Below, in pieces: positions 52,069 through 61,121 of a stretch of DNA of 64,000 bases (within the stretch, counting starts at the first letter, position 1; every line of letters starts with the position of its first letter). The notes below the pieces were generated by a model, which saw nothing but the letters and a program-made list of their open reading frames with translations, was not told where the DNA came from and searched no databases. Position numbers and translations under genes: made by a program. Source of the stretch: CAUZWH01 sp965224275 (GTDB lineage Bacteria; Pseudomonadota; Alphaproteobacteria; SHVV01); NCBI GenBank assembly GCA_965224275.1, contig CBDCYR010000015.1:372001-436000 (forward strand). The letters run 5' to 3'.

Positions 52069-53085
52069 TCAGGTTTCACCGTATAGAAACAGAAACGCAA
52101 GCAGCACATAGCGGCGACCCTCGGTCACTTCGAGGATCTCGTGCAGCAGAGACGATGAGAACACAATCGCGGCGCCGCTATCGGGCCGGTATTGCTGGCC
52201 GCCATATTCACGGAATTGAATGCCCCCGCCCGAGAAATCCTTGGTGTTGAGATTGATCGAAACGGCAAACCTTCGGTGGGCGACGCCGGGTTCGGTATTG
52301 TCGCGATGGCCGTTTAGATCGCCGCCCCGCTCCCCCTCGTAGCAGCCGATTCGATAGTGCTCGCGTCGGGTGATGCGGTATTGAAATGCTTTTTGGATCT
52401 CCGGAAACAATCGAGCCTGCAGCCGCTCATCGATGAGGCGGTTGGTCCCGGCATTAACGATCCAGTGATCGATGCGGTCACGGCGCCCGTATTCGGGTAT
52501 ACGCATCTTGTAGTCGTCGGTCATCCCTTGATCACCGTGGCCGGGCTCGACGACGGTGTTTCCCTGCAGTCGATAGACGCTGATTAGTCGCTTGCAGTCG
52601 TCCGCATTGAAAACGTCGGGAACCGTAAGAACCGGCGGATGCGCCGCGCCGGCGCGCGGTCGGTATTGGTCGTGCGCACGTTCGACAAAGGTCTTCACCG
52701 TGTTGGAGAGCCGTACCGGATCATCACAGATGGCGCAGATGTGATGGTTGGGTGCCAGCAGCACGCCAACCACCGCATTTTCCAGCCCATCCAGACCATA
52801 GGCACCAGCAATCGCCGCATCGGGGTCGACAAGCACGGGAAACGGCAAATCTTTTCGCATCTGCCGGCCTTTCACAGTCTCGCCCATCACCGCATAAACC
52901 AGGGCGCCATGTTCCGACAGCGACTCGGCGAGCGCACCGTATTGAGCGACGTCGGCTACCGCATCGGGGTGGACAAACAGGAGCAGAATAAACCGCCCGG
53001 CGATGGTCGCATCGTCGAGTTCAACTTTCGAATTGTTCGTATCCGAAAGGCTGAACCGGGGGGCGATATCACCGACGTCGATCAT
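52069..53085 (-). CDS. Fusion of a cysteine-less peroxiredoxin-like domain and a prolyl-hydroxylase-like Fe(II)/2OG oxygenase
   Basis: 338 aa. Residues 1-145 resemble an AhpC/TSA thioredoxin fold (GDIAPRFSLSDTNN, FPVLVDPDAAIAGAYGL), but the peroxidatic position reads LFVHPDAVADVAQ with no Cys. Residues about 155-338 are a P4H-like oxygenase: ligands H and D in NGHRDNTEPGVAH, distal His in SSSLLHEILEV and Arg in EGRRYVLLAFLF. The two domains are joined without a frameshift, so it is a real fusion. Substrate and partner are unknown. It ends close to the DsbA/FrnE-like gene, which runs toward it. Confidence 0.8.
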   Translation of the reverse strand: MIDVGDIAPRFSLSDTNNSKVELDDATIAGRFILLLFVHPDAVADVAQYGALAESLSEHGALVYAVMGETVKGRQMRKDLPFPVLVDPDAAIAGAYGLDGLENAVVGVLLAPNHHICAICDDPVRLSNTVKTFVERAHDQYRPRAGAAHPPVLTVPDVFNADDCKRLISVYRLQGNTVVEPGHGDQGMTDDYKMRIPEYGRRDRIDHWIVNAGTNRLIDERLQARLFPEIQKAFQYRITRREHYRIGCYEGERGGDLNGHRDNTEPGVAHRRFAVSINLNTKDFSGGGIQFREYGGQQYRPDSGAAIVFSSSLLHEILEVTEGRRYVLLAFLFLYGET

Positions 53086-53103
53086 GCCATGGCCAGCAAA
53101 TCG

Positions 53104-56100
53104 TCAGGCAACCGAGTTCGCCGCAATTGTCGGCGGATCCGAGCTTTCCTGGAGGTCGATTCGTCCGGCGGTCGCGAGCGCGGCGAGATCGTCCATCAAG
53201 TGCTGCACACCTTTGAGGCGCTGTTCGATACTCTCCCAACTGCGCAAATAGACTAGTTTGTGATCGGGTCGTAGCTTGGTTGTGCCGCCCTGCTGCGAAA
53301 TAAAGGCGACCAGGCCGGCCGGATTGGCGAAGTCTTGATTGCGAAACGACAACGTCGCACCCCGTGGACCCGCCTCCACCCGTTCAACGCCGGCGGTGTG
53401 ACACGCCTGCTTAATGCTCACGATCTTCAGGAGATGCTCGACCGCGTCCGGCAACCGCCCGAACCGATCGATCATCTCCGCCCCAAAGGCATCGACATCC
53501 TGACGATCGGTGAGTTGCGCGAGGCGCCGATAGAGCCCCATACGAACCGATAAATCTTCGACATAGTCCTCGGGAATCAGCACCGAGGTTCCTATTTGGA
53601 GTTGCGGTGACCAGGCATCGTCAATCGGCGTAGCGTCGCCATCGTCCGCACGGGCAGCAGCAACCGCGTCTTCCAACATCTGCTGATAGAGCTCGATCCC
53701 GACCTCGCGAACGTGTCCGGACTGCTCCTCGCCCAGCAAATTACCGGCCCCTCTGATGTCCATATCGTGGCTGGCAATGCTAAAGCCCGCTCCCAGTCCA
53801 TCTAACGCCTGCATAACTTCCAGCCGTCGCTCGGCTCCGATGGTTGGCACTCGATTTGGCGGGATCGTGAGGTAGGCATAGCCGCGCTGCTTCGAACGAC
53901 CGATGCGTCCGCGAATCTGGTACAGCTGCGATAACCCGAACATGTCCGAGCGATGGATGATCAGCGTGTTAACGCTGGGAATGTCGAGACCTGATTCGAT
54001 GATATTGGTGCAGATGAGAACGTCATAGCCGCCATCATAAAACGCGCTCATGACGCCATCCAATTGTCGGGCCGGCAGCCTGCCGTGCACGACCGCGAAC
54101 GAAATCTCGGGTACTTCGCGTTTCAGGAGCCCCTCGATATCTTCGATATCGGCGATACGTGGGCACACGTAATAGGTCTGCCCGCCGCGATAGTGTTCGC
54201 GCAGAATAGCCTCGCGCACCACGACCGGATCAAACGGCAGAATAAAAGTCCGGATTGCCAAACGATCAACCGGTGGTGTCGAAATCAGGCTGAGTTCGCG
54301 GACGCCAGCAAGCGCAAGCTGTAACGTTCGCGGAATAGGCGTCGCGGTCAGCGTCAATACATGGACGTTGGCCCGCAACTGCTTGAGGCGTTCCTTGTGG
54401 GCGACACCAAAATGCTGTTCTTCATCGATGACAACCAGCCCGAGATCGCGAAATTCCATGTTCTTTTGCAACAGGGCATGGGTGCCGACCACGACGTCAA
54501 TCTGGCCGCTGGCAAGTTCGCGCTTCACTTCGGCCGATTGCTTGGGCGTTACCAGCCGGGATAGGTGACCGATGTTGATCGGTAACCCTGCAAAGCGATC
54601 GGTGAATGTCGCAACGTGCTGGCGTGCCAGCAGCGTCGTCGGTGCCACGATCGCAACCTGTTTGCCCGCCATCGCGGTGACGAATGCGCTACGCAACGCC
54701 ACCTCGGTTTTACCAAATCCGACATCACCGCATACCAGGCGATCCATGGGTCGACCACTGGCAAGATCGCCCAAGACATCATCAATCGCTGTGGTCTGAT
54801 CGTCGGTCTCGTGATACGGGAAGCGGGCGCAGAATTCGTCGTAGATGTGCTCTGCGGGACGTAGTGGATCGACCGTCCGCATGGCTCGGGCGGCGGCAAT
54901 TCGCATGAGTTCATCGGCCATATCCTTGAGCCGCTTTTTGATCCGCGACTTGCGCGATTGCCATTGCGCCCCCCCGAGCCGATCCAAATCGACTTCAGCG
55001 TGCTCCGACCCATAGCGCGACAGAACTTCGATATTTTCGACCGGGATGAACAAGCGGTCATCGCCGGCATAAACGATCAGCAAGCAATCGTGCGGCGCGC
55101 CTGAGATTTCGATCGTGCGAAGCCCGTCGAAGCGACCAATGCCATGATCGACATGGATCACCAGATCGCCGGGGTTAAGATCGGCGGCCTCGGCAATAAA
55201 ATTCTCAGCCCGCCGCGTTCTGCGCGGCGGCCGCGCGATCCGGTCGCCGAGAATATCCTGCTCTGTGAGAACTACGAGATCCGGTGCATCGAATCCACGT
55301 TCCAGGCCGAGGACAGCGAGGCCAATCTGGTGGGATTGCAAGCGCTCCGACGCCGGCCAGTCGGTGACCACCGTCAGATCTTCGACACCATGTTCGCCCA
55401 GAAGCTTGGCCAAACGATCCGACGACCCTTCGCTATAGGCGGCGAGCAGAACCCGACGGCCCGTGTTGCGGAGTGACTCCAGGTAGGTGTGAACAGCATC
55501 GAGCAAACCGCCGGGCGAACCGGCACGTTCGGCTGTGAAGGCGCGGCCCTCGCGAGCGCCGACATCGATCGCATACGCGGATTCAGGCGCGGCGAACGTG
55601 GAAAACGCAGCCACCTTGCGCTCGCCGAACGCGAGATCCCACTCGGCTGCAGTCCCGTATAGTCGCTCCGGCTCGAGCGGACGATAGACAATCGCGTCGT
55701 CGCTCGACGCATGCTCGCGATCGCGGCGCGCAGCATGATATTCAGCAATCATTTCAAGCCGCGCATCGCGGGCTTCCTCCACCATATGATCGAGTGTCAC
55801 GATGGCATCGGGGAGATAATCGAGTAGCGTTTCCAATGATTCGTGGAACAGCGGGAGCCAGTGTTCGATGCCGTTATGGCGCCGCCCCTCCGAGGCTGCG
55901 GCATAGAGCACATCGTTCTTTGAGGGAACCCCGAAAAGCGCCGTATACCCCGCTCGAAAACGCTCGACCGAAACCGTATCCAGCGGCACCTCGCCGACCG
56001 GTCGCAGGGTCAATTTGTCGATCTTGCCGGTGGTCCGCTGGCTGGTCGGATCGAAGGTTCGAATGGATTCAATCACATCGCCGAATAGATCTAGGCGGGC

Positions 56101-56646
56101 CGGCTCCGCCCCGCCCGGCGGAAAAATATCGATCAACCCGCCGCGGACGCTGTACTCACCGGGTTCGATGACCGTGCCGGTACGAACATAGCCGCTATCG
56201 CTTAGTCCGCGGCCGAAGGCTTCGATGTTAATGCTGTCGCCAACCGCCAAATGCCACACGCTGCGGGCAATAAAATCCCGTGGCACAACCCTTTGGAGCA
56301 TAGCGTTTACGGTAGTAACGACGAGACGGCGTTCCGACGCGTTGGCGCGTCCCAGCCGCCCCAGGGTGTCCATCCGTTCGCTCGCAACCAACGGGTTGGG
56401 CGATACCCGGTCGTAGGGCAGGCAATCCCATGCCGGGAACGTGAGAATTTCGATTTCAGGCGCAAAGAACCGGACCGCCTGTGCGATCGTATCCATCTGC
56501 CGGTCGTCGCGCGCGACGTGAAGAACAGCGTAGTCATGACGCTGTACCAGTCCGGCGAGAAGGTAACTTTGGTAGCCCTCGGGCGCGCTTCCAACCGTTA
56601 CACGCTGGCCGATTGATATATTTAAATCATTTATTTTCAGCGTCAT
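53104..56646 (-). CDS. mfd: Transcription-repair coupling factor
   Basis: 1180 aa, normal for Mfd. The N-terminal UvrB-homology part includes LTFPAWDCLPYDRVSPNP and EPGEYSVRGGLIDIFPPGG; the RNA-polymerase-interaction domain follows with PGDLVIHVDHGIGRF; the helicase has Walker A in CGDVGFGKTEVALR, motif II in VIDEEQHFGV, and RIRG-type QIRGRIGRS. It removes stalled RNA polymerase and recruits UvrA in nucleotide excision repair. It overlaps the sdhE gene by 20 bp, the usual alphaproteobacterial pair. Confidence 0.96.
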   Translation of the reverse strand: MTLKINDLNISIGQRVTVGSAPEGYQSYLLAGLVQRHDYAVLHVARDDRQMDTIAQAVRFFAPEIEILTFPAWDCLPYDRVSPNPLVASERMDTLGRLGRANASERRLVVTTVNAMLQRVVPRDFIARSVWHLAVGDSINIEAFGRGLSDSGYVRTGTVIEPGEYSVRGGLIDIFPPGGAEPARLDLFGDVIESIRTFDPTSQRTTGKIDKLTLRPVGEVPLDTVSVERFRAGYTALFGVPSKNDVLYAAASEGRRHNGIEHWLPLFHESLETLLDYLPDAIVTLDHMVEEARDARLEMIAEYHAARRDREHASSDDAIVYRPLEPERLYGTAAEWDLAFGERKVAAFSTFAAPESAYAIDVGAREGRAFTAERAGSPGGLLDAVHTYLESLRNTGRRVLLAAYSEGSSDRLAKLLGEHGVEDLTVVTDWPASERLQSHQIGLAVLGLERGFDAPDLVVLTEQDILGDRIARPPRRTRRAENFIAEAADLNPGDLVIHVDHGIGRFDGLRTIEISGAPHDCLLIVYAGDDRLFIPVENIEVLSRYGSEHAEVDLDRLGGAQWQSRKSRIKKRLKDMADELMRIAAARAMRTVDPLRPAEHIYDEFCARFPYHETDDQTTAIDDVLGDLASGRPMDRLVCGDVGFGKTEVALRSAFVTAMAGKQVAIVAPTTLLARQHVATFTDRFAGLPINIGHLSRLVTPKQSAEVKRELASGQIDVVVGTHALLQKNMEFRDLGLVVIDEEQHFGVAHKERLKQLRANVHVLTLTATPIPRTLQLALAGVRELSLISTPPVDRLAIRTFILPFDPVVVREAILREHYRGGQTYYVCPRIADIEDIEGLLKREVPEISFAVVHGRLPARQLDGVMSAFYDGGYDVLICTNIIESGLDIPSVNTLIIHRSDMFGLSQLYQIRGRIGRSKQRGYAYLTIPPNRVPTIGAERRLEVMQALDGLGAGFSIASHDMDIRGAGNLLGEEQSGHVREVGIELYQQMLEDAVAAARADDGDATPIDDAWSPQLQIGTSVLIPEDYVEDLSVRMGLYRRLAQLTDRQDVDAFGAEMIDRFGRLPDAVEHLLKIVSIKQACHTAGVERVEAGPRGATLSFRNQDFANPAGLVAFISQQGGTTKLRPDHKLVYLRSWESIEQRLKGVQHLMDDLAALATAGRIDLQESSDPPTIAANSVA

Positions 56647-56926
56647 GAACCGAAAATTTAAAGTTAATTATTAACTTCATGACATTGCTGCCGAGATCGG
56701 CAGGCAGTGGTCGCCGGCCAGATATCCAGGCATAGATATCCGGATCGCTTTGTCTCAGGGTAATCTCAAATTGATCCAGCTGCTGTTCGCCGAACGTCTC
56801 AAGATGGGCATCCGCAAAGCGACCAAGGATGAAATCAACTTCCTTCATACCGCGATGCCAACTTTGATAGCGCAAACGCTTGCGGCGCTTTTCGACGGTG
56901 GTGAGTGGTTGATCGTTGGCGGTCAT
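56627..56926 (-). CDS. sdhE: FAD assembly factor SdhE (DUF339)
   Basis: 99 aa. The signature RGMKEVDFILGRFAD carries the RGxxE motif needed to attach FAD to the succinate dehydrogenase flavoprotein. It is in the cytoplasm. Its last 20 bp overlap the start of mfd, and recG begins 186 bp away on the other strand, as in many alphaproteobacteria. Confidence 0.93.
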   Translation of the reverse strand: MTANDQPLTTVEKRRKRLRYQSWHRGMKEVDFILGRFADAHLETFGEQQLDQFEITLRQSDPDIYAWISGRRPLPADLGSNVMKLIINFKFSVHDAENK

Positions 56927-57111
56927 CTGCTCGCGGCTATCCTATAGCTGTTGGACCGCACGATGTCAGCCCAACAAGGTCGAATAAGAAGGTTGCACAA
57001 GCGGCACAATGGGATAGCGGCGAGGATATGAATTGACGCCCGCCAGATCGGACCCGTTGGCCGTCTCGGAAACCGTGCGATAGTGTCTCACTTGACGCAA
57101 CCGCGACACGT
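56927..57111. promoter_or_regulatory. Divergent spacer sdhE/recG
   Basis: 185 bp that must hold the sdhE-mfd and recG promoters. No clear boxes were recognised, and no other gene fits. Confidence 0.4.
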
Positions 57112-59238
57112 ATGATGCGGCCCGAAATCCTGTTTCGCTGGATCCTGTTTCGCTCCTTTGCGCCGGTAACCACGCTAGCCGGCGTGGGGCCGCGCGTCGG
57201 CAAGCTCATCGAAAAGATCGCCGGGCCCCACTTGGTTGATCTCTATTGGCATTTGCCCACGAGCTTTATCGACCGGCGGTTCACCCCCTCCGTCGCCGAC
57301 GCCCCACCCGGACGAATTGCTACCATCAGCGTTCAGGTCGACCAGCACCTCCCCTCGCCCAATCGCCGCCTGCCTTACAAAGTTCGTTGCAGCGACGATA
57401 GTGGGACGCTGTGGTTGGTATTCTTTCGGGCTCATGCTGAATATCTTCGAAGCGCGCTGCCCGAGGGCGAGACCCGAATCGTAAGCGGAAAAGTCGAGGC
57501 CTATGGCGGCGAGCTTCAGATGACCCACCCCGACCATATCGGCTCGCCCGACGATACCCTCCAACTGGCTGCGATCGAGCCGATCTATCCCCTTACAGCC
57601 GGGCTTACCGCGCGAACGCTGGCTAAAGCGATCCATCAATCACTGGATGATGTCCCAGACTTACCGGAATGGATCGATCGACCCTTCTTGGCACAAAGGG
57701 GTTGGCCGAGTTGGCGTGATTCGTTGCTCGCGGCCCACAATCCTCAAGCAGATGCTGATTTGCTACCCCAGAGCGCGCCGCGCACGCGGCTGGCCTTCGA
57801 TGAATTACTGGCCAATCAGCTGGCGCTCGCATTGGTACGCCAGCACATGCGGCGTGGCCGTGGGCGGGCGATTGCCGGCGATCGCCGTTTGCGCACAAAA
57901 CTCATTACCGCCCTGCCCTACACGCTCACCAAAGCCCAGTCAGATGTGCTCGCGGAAATCGATCACGATATGGCGGATCGTCATCCCATGACGCGCTTGC
58001 TGCAGGGCGATGTCGGCAGCGGTAAAACCGTTGTGGCGCTCCTCGCCATGATAGGCGCGGTCGAGATCGGGGCCCAGGGTGCACTGATGGTACCGACCGA
58101 ACTCCTCGCCCGTCAGCATGGCAAGACGTTGGCGCCGCTATGTGAGGCCGCGGGCGTACGCATTGCCGTCATCACCGGACGCGACAGCGCGGCGTCTCGC
58201 CGCCGCGTTCGCGAGGCCGTGGCTGTCGGGGATATCGATATCCTGGTCGGCACCCACGCCCTCTTTCAGGACGAGATCTCATTCCACGACCTCGGCGTGA
58301 TCGTCATTGACGAGCAACATCGATTTGGGGTGCACCAGCGTCTCGCGTTGACCGCCAAAGGCACGCCGGCAGCCGGAAACGGTCCTGCACATCGGCCCGA
58401 CATGTTGCTGATGACGGCGACACCGATTCCACGCACCCTTGCACTGACCGCTTACGGTGACATGGAGGTCTCGCGGATAACCGAATTGCCACCGGGTCGC
58501 CAACCTGTCGAAACCAGCGCCATGCCCCTGTCACGCTTGGACGACGTTATCCGAGCGGTGGCGCGTGCGGTTTCGGCGAATGCGCGGGTTTATTGGGTTT
58601 GTCCGCTGATCGGTGAGTCGGAAGTCGTCGATCTCGCAGCGGCCGAGGATCGGTTTCGCGCCTTGCACCAGATGTTTGGCGAAAGCGTCGGCCTCGTTCA
58701 CGGCCAGATGAAGAGCGAGGAACGCCAAGCCACGATGCAGCGCTTCATCGATGGGACCGTTCAAATACTCGTCGCGACGACCGTTATCGAGGTCGGCGTT
58801 GATGTGCCTGAAGCGACGATCATGGTCATCGAGCATGCCGAACGCTTCGGCTTGGCCCAACTTCATCAGCTGCGTGGCCGGGTTGGTCGCGGCACGGAAA
58901 AGGGCTCTTGCCTGCTGCTCTACGCGGCGCCGCTTGGTGATGCGGCGAGAACGCGGATAAGGGTGTTACGGGAAACGACCGACGGGTTTCGAATCGCCGA
59001 AGAGGATTTCAGGTTGCGCGGCGGCGGCGAATTGCTTGGCACGCGGCAGAGCGGTATGCCGGAATTTCGGGTTGCCGACCTCGAACATCACGCCGACCTG
59101 TTGGCGGCCGCGAGCGACTCGGCGCGTCTGGTCATTGCTGTCGATCCCGATCTCGAGACACAGAACGGCCAACATTTGCGAACGCTGCTTTATTTGTTCG
59201 AACGCGACCAGGCGGTGCGGAACCTGCGGTCGGGTTAG
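57112..59238 (+). CDS. recG: ATP-dependent DNA helicase RecG
   Basis: 708 aa. The N-terminal wedge/OB region begins APVTTLAGVGPRVGKLIEKI; Walker A is LLQGDVGSGKTVVALL, motif II VIDEQHRFGVHQ, and motif VI QLHQLRGRVGRGTEKGSCLL. RecG remodels stalled replication forks. The start lies at ATG 57112 or 57115. The N-terminus carries a 15-bp tandem duplication (ATCCTGTTTCGCT twice), giving ILFRWILFRSFAPVTT where relatives have a shorter start. DUF502 follows convergently. Confidence 0.95.
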   Translation: MMRPEILFRWILFRSFAPVTTLAGVGPRVGKLIEKIAGPHLVDLYWHLPTSFIDRRFTPSVADAPPGRIATISVQVDQHLPSPNRRLPYKVRCSDDSGTLWLVFFRAHAEYLRSALPEGETRIVSGKVEAYGGELQMTHPDHIGSPDDTLQLAAIEPIYPLTAGLTARTLAKAIHQSLDDVPDLPEWIDRPFLAQRGWPSWRDSLLAAHNPQADADLLPQSAPRTRLAFDELLANQLALALVRQHMRRGRGRAIAGDRRLRTKLITALPYTLTKAQSDVLAEIDHDMADRHPMTRLLQGDVGSGKTVVALLAMIGAVEIGAQGALMVPTELLARQHGKTLAPLCEAAGVRIAVITGRDSAASRRRVREAVAVGDIDILVGTHALFQDEISFHDLGVIVIDEQHRFGVHQRLALTAKGTPAAGNGPAHRPDMLLMTATPIPRTLALTAYGDMEVSRITELPPGRQPVETSAMPLSRLDDVIRAVARAVSANARVYWVCPLIGESEVVDLAAAEDRFRALHQMFGESVGLVHGQMKSEERQATMQRFIDGTVQILVATTVIEVGVDVPEATIMVIEHAERFGLAQLHQLRGRVGRGTEKGSCLLLYAAPLGDAARTRIRVLRETTDGFRIAEEDFRLRGGGELLGTRQSGMPEFRVADLEHHADLLAAASDSARLVIAVDPDLETQNGQHLRTLLYLFERDQAVRNLRSG
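57127..57156. repeat. 15-bp tandem duplication at the recG N-terminus
   Basis: ATCCTGTTTCGCTGG (57127-57141) is followed by ATCCTGTTTCGCTCC. It inserts five in-frame residues before the conserved RecG start region and need not harm function. Confidence 0.7.
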
Positions 59239-59249
59239 AGCCTCACCGG

Positions 59250-60017
59250 CTAACCAGCCTTCTTGTGCTCACCTGGGTCTGATTGAACCTCCACCGGTGT
59301 GGGCGTCGCGGTATCAATAACCGAGTGCGGGCGCTGATCCGGCGGGGTTACGATTCCACCCGAAATGACCATTTTGATTCCTTCTTCAACGGTCATATGC
59401 AGCGTGGTTAAGTCGCCGCGCGGAACAAACAACAAGAAGCCCGATGTTGGATTGGGGGTTGTTGGCAGGAACACGTTGACGAGTTGTTCTTCCTTGATGT
59501 GCTGGATCTCGCCTCGGGTTTGACTGGTCACAAATCCCACCGCCCAAATCCCACGGCGCGGATATTCCACGAGAACAACCTCACGAAACGACCGCGACGA
59601 TTGCGCCAGGACGGTCTCAAAAATTTGTTTAAGTGCCGCGTAGATCGATCGGACCACCGGCATACGATCAACCACGCTTTCACCCAAGGCAACGACCTGC
59701 CGCCCCAAGAAATTCGCGGTTATGAAACCGATGAACATCAGCAGGACGATCGCAACGATCAGCCCCAGACCGGGAATATCGAACGGGACATAGGTACTTG
59801 GATTGTATTGAACCGGGATCAACGGCGTGACAAGACGGTCGACGAATTTTACCAATACCCACGACAGGTAGAGCGTGAGGCCGATTGGTGCGGTCGCAAC
59901 GATTCCGGTTAGAAAATAGGTTCGCAGCCGCCGCAATAGGCTGGCCCGATAGCGCACGAAAAATTGCGGGCGCTCAGGCGGAGAAACCTTATTGGGATTC
60001 TGATTTTCGTCAGTCAT
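59250..60017 (-). CDS. DUF502-family membrane protein
   Basis: 255 aa. Two or three hydrophobic helices near residues 35-110 (TYFLTGIVATAPIGLTLYLS, LGLIVAIVLLMFIGFITANF) are followed by the conserved VRSIYAALKQIFETVL and FPRRG-like EYPRRGIWAVGFVTSQT, the DUF502 signature. Its function is not known. It lies convergent to recG, ending 11 bp after it, a common alphaproteobacterial arrangement. The ATG at 60017 is preferred over the TTG just before it. Confidence 0.9.
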   Translation of the reverse strand: MTDENQNPNKVSPPERPQFFVRYRASLLRRLRTYFLTGIVATAPIGLTLYLSWVLVKFVDRLVTPLIPVQYNPSTYVPFDIPGLGLIVAIVLLMFIGFITANFLGRQVVALGESVVDRMPVVRSIYAALKQIFETVLAQSSRSFREVVLVEYPRRGIWAVGFVTSQTRGEIQHIKEEQLVNVFLPTTPNPTSGFLLFVPRGDLTTLHMTVEEGIKMVISGGIVTPPDQRPHSVIDTATPTPVEVQSDPGEHKKAG

Positions 60018-60118
60018 CAATTGATCAAGTTGGCGGCGGCGGTGTTCCGGCGTCGACGCTGAGCTTTATAGCACTCTATATGCTGTTTGGTTCTCAGTTT
60101 TCCAGGATATCGCCCGCA

Positions 60119-60991
60119 TCACATGGTGAAAAACTTGAGAAATTCGCGCGCGGTCTCATGGGGTTGCTCTTCGGGTAGGAAATGGCCGCACGGCAGGGCT
60201 TGGCCTCGAACATCGCTGGCGCGATCGCGCCAAATATCGAGCACCGCATGCGATCGCGCCGATCCCGCGCGCTCGCCCCAGAGTATGAGAACAGGGCACT
60301 CAATCTTGCGGTCACGATCTTGGGCGTCGTGCACGACATCGATCGTGTTCCCGGCGCGATAATCTTCGCAGGTGGCGTGGATCGAAGCGCTATCGCAAAA
60401 GCAACGTTTGTACTCGGCCATCGCGTCGTCGGTGAACGCGCCCATGTCCGCGCCCCATTTTTCCAGCATCTTCGTTAGCCAAAAACCTGGATTGCCGCCG
60501 ATCAGGACTTCGGGCAGGTCGAAATCCTGGGACAGGAAATACCAATGAAACGACGTCCAGGCGTGGTGACGATCGGATCGCTCCCAAACATCAAACGTCG
60601 GAACGACGTCGAGGAACGCAGCCTGGGTGACCCGCTCGGGGTGGTCGAGAACCAGCCGGTGGGCACAGCGGGCGCCGCGATCGTGACCTGCGAGGGCGAA
60701 CGTTTCATACCCGAGCGTGCCCATGACCTCCGCTTGATCGGTCGCCATTGCCCGCTTGGAATAATTTACATGCTCGGTATCGCCGGTTGGCTTAGCGCTG
60801 TCGCCATAACCCCGCATGTCCGGGATCACCAGGGTGTGGCGCTCCGCTAAAAGTGGCGCGACCTTGTGCCACATCGTGTGGGTTTGCGGATATCCGTGCA
60901 GCAATAGCAGCGGCGGCCCGGCCCCACCGACCACCAGATTGATACTGACGTCCGCGGTATCGATCGTGCGTCGTTCAAACCCCTCAAACAT
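60119..60991 (-). CDS. Haloacetate/fluoroacetate dehalogenase-like hydrolase
   Basis: 290 aa alpha/beta hydrolase. The nucleophile is Asp104 in GHDRGAR with R105 and R108, then D128 in AAFLDVV, H149-W150 in SFHWYFLSQ, Y211 in CEDYRAG and H270 in PCGHFLP. These match, within one residue, the sites I recall for Burkholderia FA1 fluoroacetate dehalogenase (D104, R105, R108, D128, H149, W150, Y212, H271). Such enzymes replace the halogen of haloacetate with hydroxyl. The start at 60991 begins MFEGFERRTI. Substrate scope needs testing; some relatives are epoxide hydrolases. Confidence 0.8.
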   Translation of the reverse strand: MFEGFERRTIDTADVSINLVVGGAGPPLLLLHGYPQTHTMWHKVAPLLAERHTLVIPDMRGYGDSAKPTGDTEHVNYSKRAMATDQAEVMGTLGYETFALAGHDRGARCAHRLVLDHPERVTQAAFLDVVPTFDVWERSDRHHAWTSFHWYFLSQDFDLPEVLIGGNPGFWLTKMLEKWGADMGAFTDDAMAEYKRCFCDSASIHATCEDYRAGNTIDVVHDAQDRDRKIECPVLILWGERAGSARSHAVLDIWRDRASDVRGQALPCGHFLPEEQPHETAREFLKFFTM

Positions 60992-61121
60992 AACCCTGCT
61001 CCCAAGATAATCAGCCAAACTTAGCTTATTTGGGACCTTGCCGGCGCGCGGGCGAGATAACGATCTTGCGAGATTGATTGCCGCGAACCGAATCGCGAGG
61101 CATATATGTGTGGACCACACA

